Origin: Candidatus Gastranaerophilales bacterium
GTDB taxonomy: Bacteria > Cyanobacteriota > Vampirovibrionia > Gastranaerophilales > Gastranaerophilaceae
Reading direction: 5' to 3'
Length of the DNA: 7,246 nt
Assembly: GCA_910588555.1 (NCBI GenBank)
Contig: CAJUPC010000046.1
Coordinates: 1-7,246 of the forward strand
Position numbers and translations under genes: made by a program. The notes under the pieces are model-generated. The model was not told the DNA's origin. It did not search any database and saw nothing but the letters and a program-made list of their open reading frames with translations. Shown here piece after piece: positions 1 through 6,511 of this stretch. Numbering within the stretch: position 1 is the first letter of the stretch; every line of letters starts with the position of its first letter.

Positions 1-744
1 AAACTGCTTGGATGTGAAGTTAAAAGAACTAAAAGCGAAGATAAAATTTCACGCTACCAAATTATCTCTCACCCGTTTGAACTTTCAATGGATGAAGAAC
101 AAATTCAAAGTATTTTGAAAGTATATAAAAATTTGGTTAAAAATATATCAGTAGAAGAAATCTTTTTACTTGAAAATTTCCTTGAAAAAATTGGTGAATA
201 TGCCAAAAACGAAAATTTTATTACAAGTATGAGAAAAATCTCCATGCTGCGTGACATTGATAAAAAATTACTTTCCGAATTGATTGAATGCTGTAAACAA
301 AAATGTCAGGTTATAATAAATTACAACTCCCCAAAATCTGGCAAGAAAGATATTGAAATAGCAGTAGAAAAACTTGAAGTTTCAAACGGAAAAATATACT
401 TATTCGGTACCGGTGCCGAATATATGGAATACACTGGTTTTCTTGCTTCAAGAATTGTAAGAATAAACGAAGTTAAACTAACCAGAACAATTCCGCATAT
501 TAATAGAGAATTAAATGTACTTTATGAACTTGAATGCGATGAAGTTAATCTTGACAGTAATGAAGAACTGCTTGAACACAATAACGGAAAAGCTCTTATC
601 CGTGCTAAAGTAGACAATGAATTCTATATGAAACAAAAACTACTTGAATATGGACCGGCTTGCCGAATTATTGAACCTGAGTCATTTAAAAATGATTTTG
701 TTGCATTACTGAAAGATATGAAAGCGGGGTATTATTGTGGCTAA
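1..744 (+). CDS. WYL-domain transcriptional regulator, 5'-truncated by the window edge
   Basis: Frame 1 is open from the first base, so the N-terminal DNA-binding part is cut off. An internal ATG at 88 exists but is probably not the start, because residues before it (LLGCEVKRT...SRYQIISHPFELS) align with the winged-helix end of the next gene (LKIFGIKVKKS...YHMYSSLYKIKFT). Visible parts, numbered from base 1: a helical linker at about 30-95, a degenerate WYL core at about 97-160 in which the WYL tripeptide reads IYL (GKIYLFG), and a C-terminal WCX-like segment at about 197-240 (LLEYGPACRIIEPESF). WYL proteins are usually cytoplasmic regulators that sense a ligand, in some cases single-stranded DNA. 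The gene overlaps the next one by 8 bases, implying translational coupling, and the two look like diverged tandem duplicates. Family is seen from motifs; target genes and ligand are unknown. Confidence 0.8.
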   Translation, partial: KLLGCEVKRTKSEDKISRYQIISHPFELSMDEEQIQSILKVYKNLVKNISVEEIFLLENFLEKIGEYAKNENFITSMRKISMLRDIDKKLLSELIECCKQKCQVIINYNSPKSGKKDIEIAVEKLEVSNGKIYLFGTGAEYMEYTGFLASRIVRINEVKLTRTIPHINRELNVLYELECDEVNLDSNEELLEHNNGKALIRAKVDNEFYMKQKLLEYGPACRIIEPESFKNDFVALLKDMKAGYYCG

Positions 745-1684
745 AGAACAAAAACCTAAAAAAGAAAAAAAGATTAAAAAATTTAATGACGGCTGCATAA
801 AATTGTTTGAATTCATAAAAATGCTTTACGAAAGAGATGTAGAATTTAAAACCGTTATTAACCATTTCTCTGACGGGCAATATGACGGCACCTCAAATAC
901 TCATGTAACTTTAAACAAATACCTGAACGCTTTAAAAATATTTGGAATTAAAGTAAAAAAGAGCCGCGGCAAATACCACATGTACAGCTCTCTATATAAA
1001 ATTAAATTTACTCTTGACGATTTAAAAAGTATTGTTTTGCTGAAACAAGCTTTGGAAATGTTGCCTGATGGAAAAAATAAATCTAATTTTGAAAAATTTA
1101 TTCATTCATTGGAAATAAGATTTGATGAAAGTGCGCAGAGTATTCCTGAAATTGAAGAAACAACTCAAAATTTACACCTTGCTTTCGCTCATTCTGAAAT
1201 GACAGAACAGATTAAACAATGCGAACAATATTGTCAGGATAATCAAAAACTTGAAATCATTTATACTACAGAAAAAGGCGAAGAATTAAACTTATTATGT
1301 TCACCTCTTGAACAAATTTATCAAAAAAGAAAAATAGGTTTGAAAGTTCTTGGCAATAACGGAACAAGAATTTACGAGATACCTTTTGAAAATATCAAAT
1401 CTATTAAACAGCTTCCTGTTTCATCTTCAGCACAATCTATCCCTACTACTGTAGTTTACAGAATAAAAAATCGTCTTGTCCAAAACTATAAAATGAGAGA
1501 TTGGGAAAGACTGGAAAAAATTGAAAATGGAAACAGCCACATTATTGTTAATAAAAACGAAGATTTGGACAAATTAATCAGCCGTTTGATGCGTTACGGC
1601 AGAGAATGCGAAATCATTTCTCCGAGATTTTTGAAAGAAGAAATGGTAGAACGTATTAACAAAACTCTGGAAAATTACAAATAA
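737..1684 (+). CDS. WYL-domain transcriptional regulator (second of a tandem pair)
   Basis: A complete 315-residue protein. The GTG start at 737 lies inside the end of the preceding gene, with only a weak GGGG motif six bases upstream, so translation is probably coupled. A lysine-rich N-terminus (2-16) precedes a winged helix-turn-helix-like region at about 17-80 (IKLFEFIKMLYER through LNALKIFGIKVKKSRGKYHMY). A helical linker follows, then a divergent WYL domain at about 158-228 (KLEIIYTTEKGEELNLLCSPLEQIY), with the WYL tripeptide itself lost, and a WCX-like C-terminus at about 240-312 (LISRLMRYGRECEIISPRFLKEEM). A two-gene WYL tandem recalls actinobacterial PafB/PafC, which activate DNA-damage genes as a heterodimer. 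That parallel is inference from architecture only. The next gene, dnaE, starts 51 bases downstream and may be co-transcribed, since no terminator hairpin is visible in the gap. Confidence 0.82.
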   Translation: MAKEQKPKKEKKIKKFNDGCIKLFEFIKMLYERDVEFKTVINHFSDGQYDGTSNTHVTLNKYLNALKIFGIKVKKSRGKYHMYSSLYKIKFTLDDLKSIVLLKQALEMLPDGKNKSNFEKFIHSLEIRFDESAQSIPEIEETTQNLHLAFAHSEMTEQIKQCEQYCQDNQKLEIIYTTEKGEELNLLCSPLEQIYQKRKIGLKVLGNNGTRIYEIPFENIKSIKQLPVSSSAQSIPTTVVYRIKNRLVQNYKMRDWERLEKIENGNSHIIVNKNEDLDKLISRLMRYGRECEIISPRFLKEEMVERINKTLENYK

Positions 1685-1735
1685 CATAAATTAACAATAA
1701 TATATTTAAAACTCTATGCATGATAAACTGGTATT

Positions 1736-4700
1736 ATGACAGAAAATATTCAAGTAGTACCATTGCATGTCCACACGGAGTATTCTTTGCTTGACGGGGC
1801 AATCAGAATTGATGACCTTGTTAATTTTGCAAAAGAAAATAACATGCCTGCCGTTGCAATAACCGACCACGGAGTAATGTACGGTGATATGGAACTTTAT
1901 ACCACTGCAAAAGAAGCCGGTGTAAAACCAATATTAGGCTGTGAATTTTATGTTCATGACGGCGACATTGAAGAACACGATAAAAACAACAATCCGTGTT
2001 ATCACTTAGTACTGCTTGCAAAAAACCGTACAGGCTATGCAAATATAATCAAGCTGACTTCAATTGCATGGTGTAAAGGTAAATATGTTAAGCCGCGTAT
2101 CAATTGGGAATTAATAAAAAAATATCATGAAGGTATAATCTGTCTTTCAGCCTGTCTCGGCGGCGAAGTTTTACAATATTTGTTAAAAGGCGATACACAG
2201 AAAGCAAAAGAAATTGCCAAACAATACCAAGATTTGTTTGGAGAAGATTATTATATTGAACTTCAAGACCATGGCTTAGAAGAACAAAAACGCACTAACC
2301 CGCAATTAATTCAGCTGGCAAAAGAACTCGGCATAAAAATGGTTATTACAAATGACTCGCACTATCTTACACGCGATGATGCCGATATGCATGACACTTT
2401 GCTTTGCATGCAGACAAACAGCGACAAAGACGACCCTAACAGATTTCATTTTGCAAACAACGAGTTTTATGTAAAAACTGCGACACAATTAAGAGACTCT
2501 TTTAAATGGATGGACGCTGAAACATTTAACGAATGTATTCAAAACACCGTTGATATTGCCGAAAAATGCCACCTGACACTTGAACTTGGAAAAAGTCCCC
2601 TGCCTGATTATACAGTTCCGGCTGGTCATACAATTGACACATATCTTGAGTATCTTGTATTTGAAGGAGCAAAAAAGCGTTACGGTGAGATTTCTCCTGA
2701 ACTTAAAGAACGTATAAATTATGAACTTGGCGTAATTGAACAAATGGGATTTGCTGCATACTTCCTAATAACATGGGATTTTATTCATTATGCCAAAACC
2801 CATGGAATTCCCGTAGGTCCCGGTCGTGGTTCTGCAGCAGGCTCTGTTGTTGCTTATGCATTGGAAATAACTGATTTGGACCCTATTCAGCATAAACTGT
2901 TGTTTGAAAGATTTTTGAACCCCGAGCGTTTCACTATGCCTGATATTGATATCGACTTTTGTATCGAACGCCGCGGGGAAGTTATTGATTACGTAACGAA
3001 AAAATACGGTGAAGATAAAGTCTGCCAGATTATTACTTTTGGTACTTACGCAGCAAAAGCCGCATTTAAAGGTATTGCAAGAATTTTAAAAATCCCGTTT
3101 TCAGAAAGCAACCGTCTTGCAGGACTTATCGACCCTGCAATTGAACTTGCTTTAAGCATTAACGATAAAGCTAAAACTTTAAAAAAAGCAATGGAATATG
3201 ACGGGTCCGAGCTAAAAGCTTTATACGACAAAGACGAACAGATAGCCTGTGGCGACCCTATGGAAGGCAAAACCGTAGGTATGAAAAAGCTTATTGATTT
3301 GGCTATCGGTATTGAGGGGATTAAGAACAACACAGGTACTCACGCGGCAGGTGTAATCATTGCACCTCAACCTTTGGATGAAATCTTGCCTGTTCAGCCC
3401 TCAAAAGACGGAATTATACAAACAGGTTATCCGCCTCATGATGTTACCGAAGTCTTAAGCCTTTTGAAAATGGACTTTTTAGGTCTTCGAAACCTTACAA
3501 CAATATACAAAACTGTTGATATGATTAAACGTCGTCAGGGAATAGAAGTTGATATAAACAACATTCCTCTTGATGACAAACCCACTTATGACATGCTTAT
3601 GGTCGGCGACACAGACGGTGTTTTCCAGCTTGAATCTCAGGGGATGAAAAACCTTGTTAAAAAGTTAAAACCTGACGTATTTGAAGATTTAGGCGCGTTG
3701 GTTGCTTTGTTCCGACCCGGGCCTCTTGATTCGGGCATGGTTGATGACTTCGTAGAAAGAAAACATGGACGTCAAGCAATTACATACGCCCACCCGCTTT
3801 TGGAACCGGTATTAAAAGATACATACGGAACTATCGTATATCAAGAACAAATCATGCAAGTCTTTCAAATCCTTGCCGATTACTCACTGGGTCAAGCAGA
3901 CATGGTTCGTCGTATGATGGGTAAGAAAAAAGTCGATGAAATGGAAAAACAAAAAGGGAAATTCATCGAACGCTCAGCCCAGCATGGCATGACTGCAAAA
4001 GATGCAGAAGCTTTATTTAACCAAATTCTTGCATTTGCTTCATACTGTTTTAACCGAAGCCACTCTGCAGCATACGCATTTGTTGCTTATCAGACAGCAT
4101 ATTTAAAATGTCACTATCCTGTTGAATACTTGTCTGCACTTTTATCCAGTGTTTCAAGCGACGCTGAAAAAACACAGCTTTATATTGAAGAAGCACTGAA
4201 AAAAGGTATAAAAGTTCTCCCGCCTGATATTAACCATTCACTAGCGACTTTTACACCTGACGGAAATAATATTCGTTTCGGACTCGCCTCAATTAAACAA
4301 GTAGGTGAAGGTGTAATTGAAGAAATTATTAAAGAACGTGAAGAGAATGGTGATTTTAAATCAATTTATGATTATGTAAAACGCCTTGATATTAAATGTT
4401 CAAACAAAAAAACATTAGAGGGCTTAATTAAAGCAGGTGCCTTTGCAAACATTGAAAAAAGCCGCAAACAGCTTATGGATAACATCGAATACATAACAGC
4501 AACAGCATCTAAAGAAACTAAAGCAAAAGAATCAGGTCAGGGAAGCTTATTTGACTTATTAGGCGACACATCCGCAATCGAAGATGCAAAATTCCAGTTG
4601 TCAGGCTCAGATGAAGAATATGATGCGAGAACTTTGCAAAATCTTGAAAAGGAATTTTTGGGATTTTATATTACAAGCCACCCGTTATCAACAATTAGAG

Positions 4701-5284
4701 ATAAATTACCGTTCTTAATGACACATAAGATTACAGAAGTAAACGATTTACCTAATGACAAAGTCGTAACAATATGCGGACTTGTAACCGCAACCAAACA
4801 AATTCCGACTAAAAAAGATCCGTCAAAATTTATTCGATTTGTAACCATTGAGGATTTGTCGGGAAAAATTGACGTGCTTGCATTTAACCATAAAATTCAA
4901 GAATATGGAAATTATCTACAAAATGAACAAAGAGTGATTGTTTCAGGTAAAGTCAGCAAACGAAGCGAAGACGAGCCGCCATCACTTATCGTAGAAACCG
5001 TAAAAACAGTAGATAATTCAAATATATTTACAATAACATTAAATGATGATTTAAAATTTGAAGAAATGGTATATTTAAAAAATATTCTATGCCAACACTC
5101 AGGCTCAGACCCTGTAACATTTAAACTGAAAGATTTACATAGAGAAGTAAAAATTTTAGCAGCTTCAATGTTCTGGGTAGAAAGCTCAAATGAGTTGGTG
5201 AGTACTCTACAAAAACGATTTGCAGACAGAATTACTATTGACGTACGTTCTATGGATTGTGTTGAAGAAAGTGTGCCGGCTTAA
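1736..5284 (+). CDS. dnaE: DNA polymerase III subunit alpha (replicative polymerase)
   Basis: Catalytic subunit of the chromosomal replicase, 1182 residues (E. coli DnaE is 1160). The N-terminal PHP domain (about 5-275) carries HVH at 11-13, D20, H45, E70, H90, C140 and D207/H209, which looks like the complete metal-ligand set found in PHP domains with exonuclease activity. The polymerase core shows GPGRGSAAGS (361-370), the catalytic pair in PDIDIDF (D403, D405), the third Asp in LLKMDFLGL (D580), RPGPLDSGM (660-668) and FNRSHSAAYAF (772-782). A helix-hairpin-helix region spans about 820-905. QGSLF (935-939) fits the internal beta-clamp-binding motif. An OB fold spans about 1007-1090, followed by a C-terminal domain. 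The start is forced: an in-frame TAA sits at 1724-1726 and ATG 1736 is the first good codon. No clear Shine-Dalgarno site precedes it. The stop overlaps the convergent pilin-like gene. It is DnaE, not PolC, because the PHP domain is N-terminal and no exonuclease insertion is present. Confidence 0.97.
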   Translation: MTENIQVVPLHVHTEYSLLDGAIRIDDLVNFAKENNMPAVAITDHGVMYGDMELYTTAKEAGVKPILGCEFYVHDGDIEEHDKNNNPCYHLVLLAKNRTGYANIIKLTSIAWCKGKYVKPRINWELIKKYHEGIICLSACLGGEVLQYLLKGDTQKAKEIAKQYQDLFGEDYYIELQDHGLEEQKRTNPQLIQLAKELGIKMVITNDSHYLTRDDADMHDTLLCMQTNSDKDDPNRFHFANNEFYVKTATQLRDSFKWMDAETFNECIQNTVDIAEKCHLTLELGKSPLPDYTVPAGHTIDTYLEYLVFEGAKKRYGEISPELKERINYELGVIEQMGFAAYFLITWDFIHYAKTHGIPVGPGRGSAAGSVVAYALEITDLDPIQHKLLFERFLNPERFTMPDIDIDFCIERRGEVIDYVTKKYGEDKVCQIITFGTYAAKAAFKGIARILKIPFSESNRLAGLIDPAIELALSINDKAKTLKKAMEYDGSELKALYDKDEQIACGDPMEGKTVGMKKLIDLAIGIEGIKNNTGTHAAGVIIAPQPLDEILPVQPSKDGIIQTGYPPHDVTEVLSLLKMDFLGLRNLTTIYKTVDMIKRRQGIEVDINNIPLDDKPTYDMLMVGDTDGVFQLESQGMKNLVKKLKPDVFEDLGALVALFRPGPLDSGMVDDFVERKHGRQAITYAHPLLEPVLKDTYGTIVYQEQIMQVFQILADYSLGQADMVRRMMGKKKVDEMEKQKGKFIERSAQHGMTAKDAEALFNQILAFASYCFNRSHSAAYAFVAYQTAYLKCHYPVEYLSALLSSVSSDAEKTQLYIEEALKKGIKVLPPDINHSLATFTPDGNNIRFGLASIKQVGEGVIEEIIKEREENGDFKSIYDYVKRLDIKCSNKKTLEGLIKAGAFANIEKSRKQLMDNIEYITATASKETKAKESGQGSLFDLLGDTSAIEDAKFQLSGSDEEYDARTLQNLEKEFLGFYITSHPLSTIRDKLPFLMTHKITEVNDLPNDKVVTICGLVTATKQIPTKKDPSKFIRFVTIEDLSGKIDVLAFNHKIQEYGNYLQNEQRVIVSGKVSKRSEDEPPSLIVETVKTVDNSNIFTITLNDDLKFEEMVYLKNILCQHSGSDPVTFKLKDLHREVKILAASMFWVESSNELVSTLQKRFADRITIDVRSMDCVEESVPA

Positions 5285-6017
5285 AATTTATATTTAATTT
5301 GCCAACCATCTTTGATAATTTGAGCAGCACAAAAAATACCTTTATTATCATCATTAGTACAGTCATCAAATTCATTAGAAGCCGGCTCAGGTATAACCTT
5401 TTTAGCCTCACGTTTTGTTAATAGAAATCTAAATAAATCTTTTCCATACATATTTGGTCCTTTGTAACCGTTTATGTCAAATGCTAAAAGAACATAAGAG
5501 TAATCTTTAGGACGCCAATTATCTATAAAAATAAATGAACCGTCAACTAATGTAATAACAGCGGTATTATTTCCGTTTGTTATCGAAAACGCATCCTCTT
5601 CTTTTCCGTTCCAATATCTATAATGAAGTGTTTTATTTACTGAATTTGCAGTCTTTGAGTTATCTATTTTTAAATAATTTTTTAAATATTTATCAGCCAA
5701 TTCTCTTGATGGTAAACTTAAATCCCAATCTCTTACATTACCATATTCAATTTCAGCAAAATTAACAGCGGAAATAAATTGTGTATACATTTTCTTTAAA
5801 TGTGTAACCGTATATTGTTTTTTATATTTTGTAATAATCACGGGCAAAGTTAATACTGCAATCAAGCCGATAACTACCAATGTTATCAAAACTTCTGCCA
5901 ATGTGAATGCACCGCTAAAATGTATACAAGACGCGTTACTACGAGTCAAGCGGCGCGGTTGCGTTAAGCTATGAGTGCCCCCCCCCCCCCGACAATCTGA
6001 TGAATATGTTTTTTCAT
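5281..6017 (-). CDS. Type IV pilin-like / pseudopilin protein, out of frame with its start at a 13-G tract
   Basis: The main coding frame has an N-terminal methylation motif, GA|FTLAEVLITL, followed by a long hydrophobic helix (VVIGLIAVLTLPVII), as in type IV prepilins and type II secretion pseudopilins cleaved by PilD/GspO. Predicted cleavage is before the Phe, with Glu at mature position 5 and a mature protein of about 208 residues. The C-terminal half has FDINGYKGPNMYGKDLFRF and two cysteines ten residues apart (CTNDDNKGIFC), perhaps a disulfide loop. The ATG at 6017 has a good Shine-Dalgarno site and promoter but reads MKKHIHQIV, four Gly, ALIA, stop; the pilin frame is joined only if the G run is 11 or 14 long. 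An open frame reaching TTG 6051 is not credible, since that codon lies within the promoter. A TTG at 5949 would give a short leader but lacks a ribosome site. The exact pilus or secretion role is unknown. Confidence 0.8.
5933..5976. repeat. Imperfect direct repeat in the GC-rich pilin leader
   Basis: GCGTTACTACGAGT at 5933-5946 recurs as GCGTTAAGCTATGAGT at 5961-5976. The second copy has two extra bases and one substitution. The segment between them (CAAGCGGCGCGGTT) is far richer in GC than the surrounding genes. Both copies lie between the G run and the conserved pilin motif. Confidence 0.6.
5978..5990. repeat. 13-base C/G homopolymer within the pilin-like gene leader
   Basis: Thirteen C on the + strand (G on the coding strand) in otherwise AT-rich DNA. 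The run lies 25 bases inside the ATG at 6017 and encodes glycines. Such tracts mutate readily by slipped-strand mispairing and are also prone to sequencing and assembly length errors. Confidence 0.97.
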
Positions 6018-6022
6018 TTTTG

Positions 6023-6030
6023 TTCCTTTC
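6023..6030 (-). promoter_or_regulatory. Ribosome binding site that sets the ATG at 6017
   Basis: On the - strand GAAAGGAA ends five bases before ATG 6017. This is the only good Shine-Dalgarno match near the 5' end of the pilin-like gene. It supports an initiation codon that is out of frame with the pilin domain at the present G-run length. Confidence 0.8.
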
Positions 6031-6042
6031 GTACTTTTTCTT

Positions 6043-6071
6043 ATTGTACAATATTTTTTAATAAAATTCAA
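6043..6071 (-). promoter_or_regulatory. Sigma-70-type promoter of the pilin-like gene
   Basis: On the - strand a -35 box TTGAAT (6066-6071) and a -10 box TACAAT (6043-6048) are separated by exactly 17 bases. Transcription would start near 6036, about 19 bases before ATG 6017, leaving room for the ribosome site. The TTG at 6051 falls in the spacer, so it cannot be a start codon on this transcript. Confidence 0.75.
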
Positions 6072-6091
6072 GTTAAGATTAAAAAAAGTAC

Positions 6092-6119
6092 TTGCAAAAA
6101 AAAATTGTTCATGTATAAT
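6092..6119 (+). promoter_or_regulatory. Sigma-70-type promoter of the tRNA-Gly gene
   Basis: A -35 box TTGCAA (6092-6097) and a consensus -10 box TATAAT (6114-6119) are separated by 16 bases. The predicted start near 6126 lies about ten bases before the mature tRNA 5' end. It is divergent from the pilin promoter; the two -35 boxes are about 20 bases apart. Confidence 0.75.
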
Positions 6120-6135
6120 AAAGAAGTAACCCAAT

Positions 6136-6210
6136 GCGGGGGTAATTCAGTGGTAGAATGCCTCCTTGCCAAGGAGGATGTCGCGAGTTCGAGCCTCGTC
6201 TCCCGCTCCA
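6136..6210 (+). tRNA. tRNA-Gly (anticodon GCC), CCA encoded
   Basis: The cloverleaf folds fully by eye. The acceptor stem is GCGGGGG with CTCCCGC (one G-U pair). The D stem is ATTC/GAAT, and the anticodon stem CCTCC/GGAGG encloses loop TTGCCAA with anticodon GCC at 6168-6170. A five-base variable region follows, then T stem GCGAG/CTCGT with loop TTCGAGC. The discriminator is T and the CCA end is encoded, giving 75 bases in all. It decodes GGC and GGT glycine codons. It has its own promoter upstream and a terminator directly downstream, so it is a single-gene transcription unit. Reading the opposite strand gives the familiar spurious peptide WSGRRGSNSRHPPWQGG, which is not a gene. Confidence 0.97.
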
Positions 6211-6215
6211 TAAAG

Positions 6216-6240
6216 AAGAGTCCTGAAAGGGCTCTTTTTT
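6216..6240 (+). terminator. Rho-independent terminator of the tRNA-Gly gene
   Basis: An eight-base-pair stem, AAGAGTCC with GGGCTCTT (one G-U pair), closes a TGAAA loop and runs into a T tract (6235-6240). It begins six bases after the tRNA CCA end. Confidence 0.88.
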
Positions 6241-6463
6241 ATTACGTTTCCGCCCTGTCCCCGAACTCAAAAAATGAGCCAAAATAGTTCCAAAAGGGAC
6301 CAAAAAGGGACTGCTGAAAAATTTTGTTGATTTTAGAGGATTTCAGAGATTAAGCAAAACTCAACATTACACATCGGTTTTTGCAGTAAATGCGGTCAAT
6401 CCTATGTGTAATATGGCTTTTATAAATTCCAACTGTGGTTACTCTGGTAAGTGCCTTAATTGT
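6241..6463. other. Stretch without a convincing gene, downstream of tRNA-Gly
   Basis: No start codon with a ribosome site opens a reading frame of useful length here. It contains three short head-to-tail repeats (CCAAAATAGTT 6279, CCAAAAGGGA 6290, CCAAAAAGGGA 6300). It also contains an inverted repeat, and Cys codons in two frames that resemble zinc-ribbon halves (CSKCGQSYV and CGYSGKCLNC). A + strand frame is open from 6278 to 6469 but its only plausible start gives 21 residues (ATG 6404). The position after a tRNA 3' end is a common site for mobile-element insertion and decay, but no integrase or second copy of the tRNA end is visible. Confidence 0.5.
6366..6412. repeat. Nine-base perfect inverted repeat
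   Basis: ATTACACAT (6366-6374) is matched by ATGTGTAAT (6404-6412) across 29 bases. After one mismatch the pairing continues with GG/CC. No T tract follows, so it is not a typical terminator. It could be a binding site, a structured RNA stem or a mobile-element relic. Confidence 0.55.
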
Positions 6464-6500
6464 AAATAAAAAGAGTGAATTATGTATGTAATTCACTCTT
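6464..6500 (-). terminator. Strong rho-independent terminator of the right-hand gene
   Basis: A perfect 12-base-pair stem (AAGAGTGAATTA 6471-6482 with its complement 6489-6500) encloses a six-base loop. On the - strand the stem is followed by TTTTTATTT, ending 11 bases beyond the stop codon of the gene at 6512-7159. It may also stop weak + strand transcription. Confidence 0.88.
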
Positions 6501-6511
6501 AAATTTATTCT

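Noticed and set aside
686..880. Small - strand open frame over the WYL gene junction
   Set aside because: A shadow of the two + strand genes with a low-complexity Phe-rich translation.
1691..1720. Possible dnaE promoter (TTAACA, 18 bases, TATGCA)
   Set aside because: The -10 box is poor and would leave almost no leader before ATG 1736; too weak to list.
3046..3333. A 95-codon - strand open frame inside dnaE
   Set aside because: Lies within the conserved polymerase core of dnaE; its translation is simply the antisense of that sequence.
6188..6210. tRNA-Gly 3' end as an attachment site of an integrated element
   Set aside because: No second copy of the tRNA end and no integrase gene are visible in the window, so only the general possibility remains.
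6000..6287. A 95-codon open frame on the + strand
   Set aside because: It runs through the pilin 5' end, both promoters, the tRNA and its terminator, and has no ribosome site.
6109..6303. A 64-codon open frame on the - strand across the tRNA, containing WSGRRGSNSRHPPWQGG
   Set aside because: It is the antisense of tRNA-Gly; this peptide pattern is a well-known false gene.
6404..6469. A 21-residue Cys-rich peptide gene (MCNMAFINSNCGYSGKCLNCK)
   Set aside because: No ribosome site precedes the ATG, and the frame is open upstream without a start; more likely a relic or chance.
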